A DNA stretch of 64,000 bases, taken from positions 1-64,000 of the forward strand of contig CAKZWF010000050.1 in assembly GCA_937921865.1 (NCBI GenBank). The letters are read 5' to 3'. The notes beneath the pieces are model-generated. The model was not told where the DNA came from. It worked only from the letters and a program-made list of their open reading frames with translations, and did no database searches. Origin of the DNA: an uncultured Pseudomonadales bacterium (GTDB taxonomy: Bacteria > Pseudomonadota > Gammaproteobacteria > Pseudomonadales > Azotimanducaceae). Both the position numbers and the translations under genes were made by a program. This document shows, in pieces, positions 1 through 8,982 of this stretch (position 1 is its first letter; each line of letters starts with the position of its first letter).

Positions 1-332
1 AGATCAAGCACGCTCAACCGAGGCAGTGCATCAGGTTCATAAACGGTGATGATTCAATGCTCCTTCAACGGACGAATAGTGTAAACGTTTTTCCGGCAGG
101 GTTCGGTAGCGGCCATCGATTTATCGATGGCGCCTCCCGACTTTCTCAAGGAGTTCGTCAAGCAGTTCCGGAATGAGTAAGCTGAAAACCTCACGACTCA
201 GCAGAATCCAACTGGCACTGCTGCTCTTGGCTGTACGGCGCGACATACGCCAGTGCTGCATCGCCCGGAGCTGGTAAATCGCTCAAGCTGATAGAGAGAC
301 AGTAACGACAAGCCAATTGTGAGATCAATCGA
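1..332. other. Left edge, no supported gene
   Basis: No convincing gene. On the + strand, short open frames enter from the left edge: one closes at TGA 47-49, one runs open to TGA 174-176, and a third opens after 84 and ends at TAA 178-180 with the tail APPDFLKEFVKQFRNE. Any of these could be the 3' end of a gene lying to the left, but none has a recognisable domain. The remainder, 181-332, is the leader of the sulfatase and holds no clear hairpin or strong promoter. Confidence 0.3.
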
Positions 333-1769
333 ATGTCTGAACGCCCAAACATACTTTTTGTCTTCGCTGACCAGCATCGCCACGATGCCCTGGGCTGCAG
401 CGGCAATGCCCTCATCGAAACACCTAACCTTGACCGGCTGGCTTCGTCCAGCGTGCGATTTACCGACGCCTGGTGTCAGTCGCCTATTTGTCAGCCATCC
501 CGGGCGGCTCTGATCACCGGACGCTATCCTCATGAGCTGGGTGTGATGCGCAACTTTGGACCCGACATGGACAGCCGTTGGCCAACGTTCATGAAGCAGC
601 TTCAACAAGCCGGTTACAACACGGCCAATATCGGTAAAACCCACTACTATGCTGAGGGCCTGGCAGAGCCAGACGGCGAAACAGATCTGCGGCAGTATGG
701 TGCACGGGTCGCCGAGTTCGGCTTCGACCATGTTGTTGAAGAATTCGACCGCTACGTCCATGCAATGGACGGTGTACACACGCCGTACACCAGTTACCTG
801 AAGACGGCGGGGGTATACGAGACCTATCGCGATCAGCTCAAGTCGATCTGGCGTCTGACCGAGCGTCACTGGGACGGAGTGACCAGCCCGCTGACCAAAG
901 AGCAGGACCTGACCAGCTTCCTCACCCGGGAGGCGCAGTCATGGCTGACGGAGCAATCCGCGCAACAGCCTTTTTTCCTGCAGTTGTCCTATGTGCAGCC
1001 TCATGTGCCTCTAATGGGCGACCCCGACTGGGCGAGCTATTACCGCGAACTGCAGATTCCTCGGGGACCTGTCAGCTCAGAGGTGGCCGACGTGCCAATC
1101 TGGAAGGACTATCTCTCCTGGTGTGGGCACCATGCGAACGCTCATCTGTTGAGTGATGAGTACGTGCTCGCTGGCGCGCGACAGTACTACGCGATGATCT
1201 CTCTCATCGACGAATGTCTTGGCCAGCTCATCAGTCAACTCGACGCGCAGGGAATGCTGGACAATACCTGGATAATCTACAGCTCCGATCACGGCGAGAT
1301 GCTCGGCGATCATGGTTTGATGGCGAAATTCAATTTTTATCGCAGCTCCGTGCAGGTACCGCTGATCATCCGCCCTGCGGGAGGCTGTGCCCCATTAGCC
1401 AGCGATGCGCTCGCGGCTGTGGTCGATATAGGCCCTACTCTGCTTGACGTGGCTGGTGCGCAGCCGCTGAAAGAGGTTCAAGGTCGTTCCCTGCTACCGG
1501 TGATCTCGCAGAATGACAGCGGGCGAGCGGTTCTGTTCAGTGAGATCCAGAAGCAATCGCGCAAAGCGCAGGCACCGACCTTTCGAGCGGTCAGAAATCA
1601 TCGCTATCGATTGACCCTGGAAACCAACACCGAGACTCCCTGTGAGCTCTTCGACCTGATCGAAGATCCGGACGAATTGCAGAACCGCGTATCCGATCCG
1701 AGTCTTGCGTCAGTGTTATCTGAACTCACTGAACAGCTGCATGACTGTATATCGCCTGCGACTTCCTGA
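333..1769 (+). CDS. Type I sulfatase (formylglycine-dependent)
   Basis: A 478-residue member of the alkaline phosphatase/sulfatase superfamily, predicted to hydrolyse a sulfate ester. The N-terminal NILFVFADQHRHDALGC has the first metal-binding Asp. The sulfatase signature CQPSRAALITGRYP starts at about residue 53; its Cys is the residue converted to formylglycine (C-x-P-S-R type). A later SSDHGEMLGDHGL segment near residue 317 supplies further metal ligands. There is no signal peptide, so it is probably cytoplasmic. The MFS carrier follows 120 nt downstream on the same strand, suggesting uptake and desulfation of one substrate. The substrate is unknown, and the maturation enzyme is not in this window. 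The ATG has only a weak GAGAT upstream. Confidence 0.9.
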   Translation: MSERPNILFVFADQHRHDALGCSGNALIETPNLDRLASSSVRFTDAWCQSPICQPSRAALITGRYPHELGVMRNFGPDMDSRWPTFMKQLQQAGYNTANIGKTHYYAEGLAEPDGETDLRQYGARVAEFGFDHVVEEFDRYVHAMDGVHTPYTSYLKTAGVYETYRDQLKSIWRLTERHWDGVTSPLTKEQDLTSFLTREAQSWLTEQSAQQPFFLQLSYVQPHVPLMGDPDWASYYRELQIPRGPVSSEVADVPIWKDYLSWCGHHANAHLLSDEYVLAGARQYYAMISLIDECLGQLISQLDAQGMLDNTWIIYSSDHGEMLGDHGLMAKFNFYRSSVQVPLIIRPAGGCAPLASDALAAVVDIGPTLLDVAGAQPLKEVQGRSLLPVISQNDSGRAVLFSEIQKQSRKAQAPTFRAVRNHRYRLTLETNTETPCELFDLIEDPDELQNRVSDPSLASVLSELTEQLHDCISPATS

Positions 1770-1889
1770 ACGAACCGGCTGAAATCGTCAGCCTTGCCGC
1801 AATCACACTACCGCTGAGAAAATCTGCGGCTGGATGTATGCGCTTACCGCTTCCAATCCCCAGCACGGGCCAACATACTCACGCACCAT

Positions 1890-3176
1890 ATGTCACTCAC
1901 CACAACAACCCACCCCTTCATATCTGACGCCAAAAGGCGTTATACGCTGTTCATATTGGTGCTGGTCTTTACCTCTTCACATGTGGACCGGCAGATCATG
2001 GGCATCCTTGGTCAGCCGATCAAAGAATCACTTCTGCTGACCGATACCCAGCTGGGGTTGCTGACCGGAATCATGTTTGCCTTTTTCTATGCCACCCTGG
2101 GCATGCCAATGGCGATGTGGGCCGATCGCGGTAACCGACGCAACATCATCACCTTGAGCATTACGCTGTGGAGCGGCATGACGGCCCTCTGCGGACTAAC
2201 CCAGACTTACCTGCAATTGCTGCTGGCACGTATTGGGGTTGGGGTCGGCGAAGCCGGCTCAAACCCGCCTTCACATTCCATGATCGCGGATCTTTACCCA
2301 CCGGAGCAACGTGCCACAGCCATGGCAATTTTTGCCATGGGTATCAATGCCGGCATCATGCTGGGGTTTCTGATCGGTGGCTGGGTAAACGAGTGGCTGG
2401 ATTGGCGCTGGGCTTTCATCATCGCAGGACTGCCCGGCCTGCTTATTGCGTTACTGGTTCGCTTTACCATCACAGAACCCCCGCGCGGCTATTCCGAGCC
2501 GAATGTGGCGGTGGCACAACCACCGAAGTTCGCGGTAGTGCTGCGAACACTATTCGCGTCGGCGGTACTGCGCAATGTCGTGTCAGGCGGCATGCTGGCG
2601 GCCTTTGCCGGTTACGCTGCAGTGATCTGGGTGCCGGTTTATTTCGTGCGCATTCACGGCCTGGGTACGGGTGAGACCGGAACCTACCTGGCACTGATTA
2701 TTGGCATCGGCGGTGCGCTGGGATCATTCTCTGCCGGCTGGTTGGCCGATCGCTGGGGTAGTCGCAACCACGGCTGGCGCGCGTGGGTCGTCGCCTTGGC
2801 AACCCTGATCACTATCCCGTTTTTAGCCCTGGCATTCATCCAGGAGAGTGCCACAAACACAATGTGGCTATACGCCATACCGGCCATTCTCGGCACTGCC
2901 TACGTTGGCCCGGGGTTCGCCCTGATCCAGTCAAACGTGCCTTTGGAGATGCGTTCGGTCGCAGCCGCCATCAATCTTTTCATCACCAACATTGTCGGTC
3001 TGGGTCTGGGCCCATTGAGCGTTGGTATCCTCAGCGACTGGTTCGAACCAACCTACGGCACCGATGGCCTGCGTTACGCACTGTTTCTGGTTCCCGCCAT
3101 CAGCGTCTGGTCCATGCTGCACTACCTTCGCGCCGGTCAGCACCTGCGCCGCCTGCAATCTGTTCAATCTGCATAG
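1890..3176 (+). CDS. MFS transporter
   Basis: A 428-residue major facilitator with about 12 hydrophobic segments. The N-terminus keeps the organic-anion/spinster-like pattern: DRQIMGILGQPIKESLLLTD then TQLGLLTG, and the loop 2-3 motif ADRGNRRNI near residue 78. The second half repeats it as GWLADRWGSR. It probably carries an organic anion or sugar acid by proton symport; the substrate cannot be read from the sequence. It follows the sulfatase in the same direction, and its 3' end converges with the ABC operon 27 nt away. No good Shine-Dalgarno precedes the ATG, so translation may start slightly differently. Confidence 0.88.
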   Translation: MSLTTTTHPFISDAKRRYTLFILVLVFTSSHVDRQIMGILGQPIKESLLLTDTQLGLLTGIMFAFFYATLGMPMAMWADRGNRRNIITLSITLWSGMTALCGLTQTYLQLLLARIGVGVGEAGSNPPSHSMIADLYPPEQRATAMAIFAMGINAGIMLGFLIGGWVNEWLDWRWAFIIAGLPGLLIALLVRFTITEPPRGYSEPNVAVAQPPKFAVVLRTLFASAVLRNVVSGGMLAAFAGYAAVIWVPVYFVRIHGLGTGETGTYLALIIGIGGALGSFSAGWLADRWGSRNHGWRAWVVALATLITIPFLALAFIQESATNTMWLYAIPAILGTAYVGPGFALIQSNVPLEMRSVAAAINLFITNIVGLGLGPLSVGILSDWFEPTYGTDGLRYALFLVPAISVWSMLHYLRAGQHLRRLQSVQSA

Positions 3177-3203
3177 GCAATAGCTTTATTCGTGGGTTCT
3201 GAT

Positions 3204-4241
3204 TCACCCCGGCACTTCGGCCGACGCTAATCGACCCTCGGCACTACCATAGAGATGGCAACTGGTCAGATGTCCTTGCTGATTCGCCTCGAGTTCAGGT
3301 GCCGTCTGACTGCACTGCTCCATTGCCTGAACACAACGCGGATGAAAACGACAGCCTGATGGAGGATTTCTCACGCTGGGTACCTCACCGACGATCAACT
3401 GTTGGGGGCGATGACTTTCAATGGCAGGATCCGCCACCGGTACTGCGCTGAGCAACGCCTGGGTATAGGGATGTCTGGGTGAGTCGAACAGTGCGTCCCT
3501 ATCGGCCATTTCAACAATCTTGCCCAGGTACATCACCGCGACCCTATCGCTCATGTGCCGAACTACCGAGATATCGTGGGCAATAAACAGATAGGTAAGG
3601 CCGAGTTCCTGCTGCAGATCCATGAACAGATTGATGATCTGAGCCTGGATCGATACATCCAGCGCTGACACCGGTTCATCGCAGACAATCAGCCTCGGTC
3701 GCAGCGCAAGGGCTCGGGCAATGCCGACCCGCTGGCGCTGACCGCCGGAGAATTCATGAGGATAACGATCAGCCATATTCGGCAGCAGACCCACCAGATC
3801 CATCAGTTCAGCAACCTGTTTCCGATAGAAGGTTTTGTCGCTGGCCATGCCGTGTACGACCAGCGGTTCACCGATGATGTCGGCAATTTTCATCCGCGGG
3901 TTCAGTGAGCTGAACGGATCCTGGTAAACCATCTGGATCTGCCGCCGAATGGGTCGCATCATTGCCGGCGTATGGCGGGTGATGTCTTCACCGGCAAATG
4001 CGATTCGTCCTGCTGTCGGGGTAAGCATGCGCATCACGCTGAGCGCTGTCGTCGACTTACCGCAACCGCTTTCACCAACCAGACTGAAAGTCTCGCCTGA
4101 CCTCAGGCTGAAGGATACGCCGTCAACGGCTTTCACAGTGGCAACCTGTTTGCGCCCGAGCACACCTTCGGTGACAGGAAAGTGAACCTTGAGGTCTTCG
4201 ACCTGCAGCAGTGGATCGGATTCGATCTCATTCATAGCCAT
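3204..4241 (-). CDS. Peptide-type ABC transporter ATPase (DppF/OppF-like)
   Basis: A 345-residue ATP-binding subunit of an oligopeptide/dipeptide importer. Walker A GESGCGKST is near residue 58, the Q-loop is QMVYQDPFSSLNPRM, the signature is SGGQRQRVGIARAL, and Walker B is LIVCDEPVSALD. The C-terminal oligopeptide/dipeptide domain is present (CRFHPRC, with the Cys ligands typical of this family). It is the last gene of a five-gene operon and overlaps the upstream ATPase gene by 14 nt. The inferred role is to form the heterodimeric engine with the neighbouring ATPase. The actual solute could be a peptide, glycoside or other small molecule, since this family is broad. Confidence 0.93.
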   Translation of the reverse strand: MAMNEIESDPLLQVEDLKVHFPVTEGVLGRKQVATVKAVDGVSFSLRSGETFSLVGESGCGKSTTALSVMRMLTPTAGRIAFAGEDITRHTPAMMRPIRRQIQMVYQDPFSSLNPRMKIADIIGEPLVVHGMASDKTFYRKQVAELMDLVGLLPNMADRYPHEFSGGQRQRVGIARALALRPRLIVCDEPVSALDVSIQAQIINLFMDLQQELGLTYLFIAHDISVVRHMSDRVAVMYLGKIVEMADRDALFDSPRHPYTQALLSAVPVADPAIESHRPQQLIVGEVPSVRNPPSGCRFHPRCVQAMEQCSQTAPELEANQQGHLTSCHLYGSAEGRLASAEVPG

Positions 4242-5199
4242 GACAGGCCCGCAGGTGATGTTCAGCTATCTGTTCTAGTGCCGGTTTTTGGTCATGGCAT
4301 ACGTTACTGGCGTGTGGGCAGCGCGGCGCAAACGCGCACCCGGGCGGCAGATTGGCAAGGTCCGGTGGCTGGCCTTCAATGGTTATCAGGCGCGATTGTG
4401 GAGATCCGTCAAGACCAGGGATCGAGTTCATCAATCCACGTGTGTAGGGATGTTGCGGGTTGGAGTAAAGTTCGCCCGCTGGCGCAGATTCAACAATGCG
4501 ACCGCCATACATGACTGCGACCCGGTCGGCATAGCGTGCTACTACGCCGAGGTCGTGGGTGATCAGGATCAGGGCCGAGTTGGTTTCCCGGGTAAGATCT
4601 TTCAGCAATGCCAGGATTTGTGCCTGCACTGTGACATCAAGGGCGGTGGTAGGCTCATCGGCTATGATCAGCCGGGGATCACAGGCCAGCGCCATGGCAA
4701 TCATGACCCGCTGTCGCATGCCCCCGGAAAACAGGTGTGGATAGTCACCGAGGCGATGCTCAGCGTCGGGGATGGCAACTTTTCTAAGCAATTCAGTTGC
4801 GTGTTCCAGCGCTACAGACCAGGGCAGGCCCCGGTGCAGCTGGATTGGCTCTGCCACCTGTTTGCCGATAGTCAGCACCGGATTCAATGAGCTCATAGGT
4901 TCCTGGAAAATCATCGCGATGCGGTCGCCGCGAATTTTCCGGATACCGGCATCGTCCAGCTCGAGGAGATCACTACCGTCAAAGAGAATTCTGCCGCGGT
5001 CGACCTGGCCGGAATCGCCAAGCAGTCTCAGGATCGACAGCGCTGTCACGCTTTTGCCGGAGCCACTCTCACCAACAATGGCGAGGGTTTCACCCGGCGC
5101 AACATGCAGATTAACGGAGTCTACTGCCCGCACCCAGCCGCGGTCAGTCCGAAAGGACACTGAGAGGTCTTCGACTTCGAGCAGGTTAGGATTGCTCAT
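4228..5199 (-). CDS. Peptide-type ABC transporter ATPase (DppD/OppD-like)
   Basis: A 323-residue ATPase subunit. Walker A GESGSGKSVTAL, Q-loop MIFQEPMSSLNPVLT, signature SGGMRQRVMIAMAL and Walker B LIIADEPTTALDVTVQAQI are all in place, and the C-terminal CAFAPRCPHAS motif is the family's oligopeptide-binding tail. It overlaps the substrate-binding gene by 4 nt (ATGA) and the next ATPase gene by 14 nt, so the two ATPases are translationally coupled and presumably pair one to one. Confidence 0.93.
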   Translation of the reverse strand: MSNPNLLEVEDLSVSFRTDRGWVRAVDSVNLHVAPGETLAIVGESGSGKSVTALSILRLLGDSGQVDRGRILFDGSDLLELDDAGIRKIRGDRIAMIFQEPMSSLNPVLTIGKQVAEPIQLHRGLPWSVALEHATELLRKVAIPDAEHRLGDYPHLFSGGMRQRVMIAMALACDPRLIIADEPTTALDVTVQAQILALLKDLTRETNSALILITHDLGVVARYADRVAVMYGGRIVESAPAGELYSNPQHPYTRGLMNSIPGLDGSPQSRLITIEGQPPDLANLPPGCAFAPRCPHASNVCHDQKPALEQIAEHHLRACHGYE

Positions 5200-6890
5200 T
5201 CGAATCCCATCTCCCGCTTCATTTTCTCATCGATCCATAGTCGGGCGTAGATCGGCCCCGGACGCACCGCACCGGCACGAAGCTCACCATTGTAGTTTTT
5301 GACCCAGGGCCACCAGGCGGTATAAACATAACCAGTCGGCAGCCATACATAGGGCGCGGTATCAAGCATGTCGACAGTCAGTCCGTGGATAATCTGCACA
5401 CGCTCGGCATCGTCGCGGGTGCTGTGCATATCGTCGATACGGCGGTCCACGTCCGGATCACTGAACATGGACGGATTCCACACCTGACCGGTCTTGAAAC
5501 TCTTGCGCAGAGTAGAAGTAGGATTTACGTGACCGCTTCCCATCAGGTACATGGGGGTGTGGTTGCGCGAGGTCATCATTGAAAGAAACGACGCATATTC
5601 CAGCGGTTTGACGTTCAGCTTTACGCCAACTTTGGACAGGTAATCGTCCAGCAGCGGGATCAGGTCCAGGTTCGCGGCGCTGCAGCTACAGACCTGAATG
5701 TCAACTTCAAAACCATCCGGGTAGCCGGCTTCAGCCAGCAGTCGTCGGGCTTTTTCCGGATGATACTCGAACAGCTCGCGAACGGATTGCGGCATCTCTT
5801 CCAGAGGCTGGAAATTCTCCCCGAACGCCGGGTGTTGTGGATAGGCCATCAGTTCAGCGTGCCCACCGTAAAACAGATCGACAATTTCCTGCTGGTTGAT
5901 GGCCAGATTCATTGCCCGTCGCACGCGGATGTCGTCAAAGGGTTTACGATCAACTCGCAATGATATGAAGTTGCCGCTGGTGCCCAGCCAGCGATGCCAT
6001 TTGAGCTCCGGCGTGGTCTCTTTAAGATGATCGACGGCAATCCAGCGAATAGCTTCCAGTATATCGATCTTGCCGGTGCGCAATGCCGTGAGGTAGGTGG
6101 CCTCGTCTTTGATGATGCGATAGGTGAGGCTGTCTATAAAAGGCAACTGGTAGCTGCGCTCTGCGACCTGCAGAGAGTCCCAGTAACCTGGATTACGGGT
6201 ATAGGTCTGGGAGTTACTCTGCACGTAGCGGGACAGGAAAAACGGTCCGGTGCCCACGACGTTGCGCCAGCTCTTCGCATCCTTGCCAGCCATTTCCCTT
6301 GGAATGATCGCCGAGTAATAACCGTAACCAAAGCGGTAGGCCCACTCAGCGTTGTACTCTGAGAAGCGAAACACCACAGCATGAGAACCGCGGGCTTCGA
6401 CGCTCTCCAGATGCTCAAAGTAGGTTCTGATCCGTTTCGGGCTCTGATCGATGTAGTTGAAAGTGTAGAGCACATCCTCGGCATCCAGTTCGCGTGCCGC
6501 CATCAGACCTTCTCTGGCCGGAAACATGACGCCGCGACGAAGTTCGATGATCAGGGTCTTGTCATCTTCCCAGTACCAACGTTCCGCGAGTTCACCGCGT
6601 AGTGCTTCAACAGGGATATAGGCATCGGCAACATAGGGATATGGCCCGCCGTGTTTTTCACTCAGCGCAAGGTCTGCGGCCAGCAACTGCTCACGAACCA
6701 TTCCGGTATCGTGATTGATCTTCCAGTTCCAGTCTGCCGGGTCCCAGGACAGCGGGGATAAGGTTACATACACGCTGCCAACGTTGAGGTCGCCGCCGTA
6801 TTGTGGCTCTTCAGCCAGAGCTGAGCAGAGGCTGAACATAGCCAGAGAGCAGAACGTGAAAAGGCGCAATGAACGACGGGCTTGAGTCAT
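5196..6890 (-). CDS. ABC transporter substrate-binding protein (SBP_bac_5)
   Basis: A 564-residue periplasmic extracytoplasmic solute receptor of the peptide/nickel family. I chose the ATG at 6890 because it opens a classic signal peptide (MTQARRSLRLF then a hydrophobic run ending CSALA) and lies 2 nt after the permease stop; a longer frame would run back into the permease gene. The mature part begins EEPQYGGDLNVG and holds typical family segments such as VVGTGPFFLSRYV and RVRRAMNLAINQQEIVD. It is placed between permease and ATPase genes rather than first, so it is translated as part of the operon. The ligand is not deducible. Confidence 0.92.
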   Translation of the reverse strand: MTQARRSLRLFTFCSLAMFSLCSALAEEPQYGGDLNVGSVYVTLSPLSWDPADWNWKINHDTGMVREQLLAADLALSEKHGGPYPYVADAYIPVEALRGELAERWYWEDDKTLIIELRRGVMFPAREGLMAARELDAEDVLYTFNYIDQSPKRIRTYFEHLESVEARGSHAVVFRFSEYNAEWAYRFGYGYYSAIIPREMAGKDAKSWRNVVGTGPFFLSRYVQSNSQTYTRNPGYWDSLQVAERSYQLPFIDSLTYRIIKDEATYLTALRTGKIDILEAIRWIAVDHLKETTPELKWHRWLGTSGNFISLRVDRKPFDDIRVRRAMNLAINQQEIVDLFYGGHAELMAYPQHPAFGENFQPLEEMPQSVRELFEYHPEKARRLLAEAGYPDGFEVDIQVCSCSAANLDLIPLLDDYLSKVGVKLNVKPLEYASFLSMMTSRNHTPMYLMGSGHVNPTSTLRKSFKTGQVWNPSMFSDPDVDRRIDDMHSTRDDAERVQIIHGLTVDMLDTAPYVWLPTGYVYTAWWPWVKNYNGELRAGAVRPGPIYARLWIDEKMKREMGFE

Positions 6891-6892
6891 GA

Positions 6893-7792
6893 TTATCTGC
6901 CGCGCATACGTGGATCCAAGAGGTCGCGCAAGGCATCTCCATAGACATTGATGGAATAGACCACAATGGTCAGGCACAAGCCGGGCGCCAGCGCCAACCA
7001 GGGTCCGAGATACATATAGGTGCGGCCAGTGCCGCTGAGCATACTGCCCCATGTTGGCGCCGGTGGTGGTACGCCAAGGCCAAGGAACGACAATCCGGCT
7101 TCAGCGAGAATGACAGCGCCGATACGGGTGGTGAACAGCACAATCACCACCGGCATGACGTTAGGCAGAATGTGGCGCCTCAGAATGTAAAGGTTCCGGC
7201 CGCCCATGGACTGGGCTGCGTGGGTGTACATGTTTTCCTTTACGGACACAACTGAACCGCGAACGATGCGCGAACCGGCAATACCGTAGAGCAGCCCGAG
7301 AATGATGATGATCTGCGGTACGCCGGGGCCAACCACCGAGACCACCACAATCAACAGCACCAGATCAGGAAAAGTCATCCAGGCATCGACCATGCGCTGG
7401 ATGATCATGTCTACTTTGCCGCCGAAGTAGCCGGAGGCCAGACCAAGCACAATGGAGATAATGGTTGCCAGCCCAGCTGCGAGAAAGGCCACCACCATCG
7501 ACAATTGTGCGCCATAGAGAATGCGTGACAAAACATCCCGGCCCAGGTGATCGGTGCCGAGTGGAAAACTTAACGATGGCGCCTCCAGGCGGCGATGCAG
7601 ATCGGTATCATTGATGCCGTAGGGCGCAATGATGTCAGCAAAGATCCCACAGAACAGAAAGATCAGGAAAATCAGACCACCGGCCGCGCCCAGCGGTTTG
7701 TCCCGCACCAGCCTGCGAGTGAAGTCGATGATTGGCCAGCTGGATTTGCTGCTGATGGGTGCTGATACCAGCTCTGCCGCCCGGGTGCTCAT
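6893..7792 (-). CDS. Peptide-type ABC transporter permease (DppC-like)
   Basis: A 299-residue inner-membrane permease with an N-terminal DppC/OppC segment (DKPLGAAGGLIFLIFLFCG), the LGTDHLGRDVLSRILYGA motif typical of DppC and the cytoplasmic coupling helix region EAGLSFLGLGVPPP. Six membrane segments are expected. The ATG overlaps the upstream permease stop by 4 nt. It pairs with the DppB-like protein to form the channel. Confidence 0.93.
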   Translation of the reverse strand: MSTRAAELVSAPISSKSSWPIIDFTRRLVRDKPLGAAGGLIFLIFLFCGIFADIIAPYGINDTDLHRRLEAPSLSFPLGTDHLGRDVLSRILYGAQLSMVVAFLAAGLATIISIVLGLASGYFGGKVDMIIQRMVDAWMTFPDLVLLIVVVSVVGPGVPQIIIILGLLYGIAGSRIVRGSVVSVKENMYTHAAQSMGGRNLYILRRHILPNVMPVVIVLFTTRIGAVILAEAGLSFLGLGVPPPAPTWGSMLSGTGRTYMYLGPWLALAPGLCLTIVVYSINVYGDALRDLLDPRMRGR

Positions 7793-8739
7793 TGGTGGCG
7801 CACCTTGGGGTCCAGCAGGCCATAGCTCAGGTCAACCAGCAGGTTGATCAGCAGAACACCAACGCCAACGATCAGGAAAACGCCGGAGACGACCGGATAA
7901 TCTCGCTGAAATACCGCTTCGAGCAGCAGCAGACCCATGCCCGGTACCACAAATATCTGTTCGAGAATCACTGCGCCACCAATCAGTAGAGGCGCCTGCA
8001 GACCAATCAGCGTCACCACTGGAATCAGCCCGTTGCGCACTGCGTGGCGCAAAACCAGCAGGCTTTCACTGAGGCCCTTAGCTCTTGCGGTGCGGATATA
8101 ATCCTGGCGCATTACTTCGAGCATCATCGTTCTGGTCATCCGCATCGTCACTGCGGACATGGACAAGCCCAGCAACACTGCCGGCACCAGCATGTGTTTG
8201 AGATTCTGCAGCGGATCTTCGGTGAACGGAATGTAGTTCAGCTCCGGCGACCAGCGCCACCAGACGGACGGAAATACCATCACCAGGGTGCCCAGCCAGA
8301 AAGACGGGATCGCCAGCATCAACAGCGAAAAGGAACGGGAAATGTAGTCGCCGGCGGTATCCTGGCGCATCGCCGAATAGGTGCCAATCGGCAGCGCCAC
8401 GCTGAGTGCCACGATCATTGCCAGCAGCCCGAGTTCAAAGGTAATGGGCAGGGTCGCCGCCAGTTGATCCACGACGGGGACGTTCTGCCAGAGCGAGTTG
8501 CCAAGATCTCCAGTGAGGGCTGCACCAATCCAGGAGAAGTATTGGGCGACCAGCGACTGATTGAGGCCGAGGGCGGCTTCGATTGCGGCTCTATCCTGAC
8601 CTGTGGCGATATCGTTCTGCGCCAGCATCAGATCGATGATGTCGCCGGGAATCAGGCGCATCGATAGAAAGACGATGATGCTGGCAAAGAACAGCGTGGG
8701 TATCAGCGCCAACAGGCGCCGAACGATGAATGCGTACAG
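7789..8739 (-). CDS. Peptide-type ABC transporter permease (DppB-like), probable CTG start
   Basis: First gene of the importer operon. The body (IPTLFFASIIVFLSMRLIPGD at the N-terminus; the coupling region with RTARAKGLSESLLVLRHAVRN) is standard DppB. A TTG at 8712 would give a start lacking the conserved N-terminal FIxRRLL segment. Reading upstream in frame to the TAG at 8749-8751 restores LYAFIVRRLLALIPTLF. The only plausible initiator there is CTG at 8737-8739, and an AGGGG Shine-Dalgarno lies six bases before it. I therefore place the start at 8739. The protein would be 316 residues. The TTG start remains possible. Confidence 0.85.
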   Translation of the reverse strand: MYAFIVRRLLALIPTLFFASIIVFLSMRLIPGDIIDLMLAQNDIATGQDRAAIEAALGLNQSLVAQYFSWIGAALTGDLGNSLWQNVPVVDQLAATLPITFELGLLAMIVALSVALPIGTYSAMRQDTAGDYISRSFSLLMLAIPSFWLGTLVMVFPSVWWRWSPELNYIPFTEDPLQNLKHMLVPAVLLGLSMSAVTMRMTRTMMLEVMRQDYIRTARAKGLSESLLVLRHAVRNGLIPVVTLIGLQAPLLIGGAVILEQIFVVPGMGLLLLEAVFQRDYPVVSGVFLIVGVGVLLINLLVDLSYGLLDPKVRHQ

Positions 8740-8753
8740 CGAAAACCCCTACA

Positions 8754-8767
8754 TCCGGTTAACCGGA
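8754..8767. promoter_or_regulatory. Perfect 14-bp palindrome upstream of ABC operon
   Basis: TCCGGTTAACCGGA is a perfect palindrome ending about 15 bases upstream of the proposed CTG start of the importer's first permease. Its position next to the Shine-Dalgarno fits an operator or a small mRNA hairpin that could modulate initiation. No regulator gene adjoins it. Confidence 0.4.
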
Positions 8768-8833
8768 ATCCTCCCTCAGCGCAAGATCATACCCTATTCA
8801 GTTTCGAACACAGAAGACGCCCGATGAGCAAAC

Positions 8834-8861
8834 AAACGGGGTCGAAAGAAACGGGGTCGAA
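8834..8861 (+). repeat. Degenerate GGGGTC repeat, two tandem 13-mers
   Basis: AAACGGGGTCGAA occurs twice, at 8834-8846 and 8849-8861 (15-base period), in the divergent gap between the ABC operon and the PF10118 gene. It resembles the left end (AACGGGGTCAGAG) of the dispersed element family seen elsewhere in this window, but has GAA in place of AGAG. It may be an eroded member. The rest of the gap 8740-8982 shows no gene. Confidence 0.4.
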
Positions 8862-8982
8862 CCGAGGTTTAGGAAAACAAGGCTCAGAACAGCCTGGACA
8901 GTTTGAAATCGTAAGGTTTAACTTATCGTAACTCGTCAATGGCCAGGCTCTTTCGTCCTTCTAACTGCTGGAGCAAAAGACA

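Noticed and set aside
198-869. Long open frame on the minus strand over the sulfatase
   Set aside because: Antisense to a well-conserved sulfatase with intact active site; no domain and no ribosome site.
1777-1793. GGCTGA-AATCG-TCAGCC as terminator of the sulfatase gene
   Set aside because: Only 6 bp and no U-run; too weak to list as a feature.
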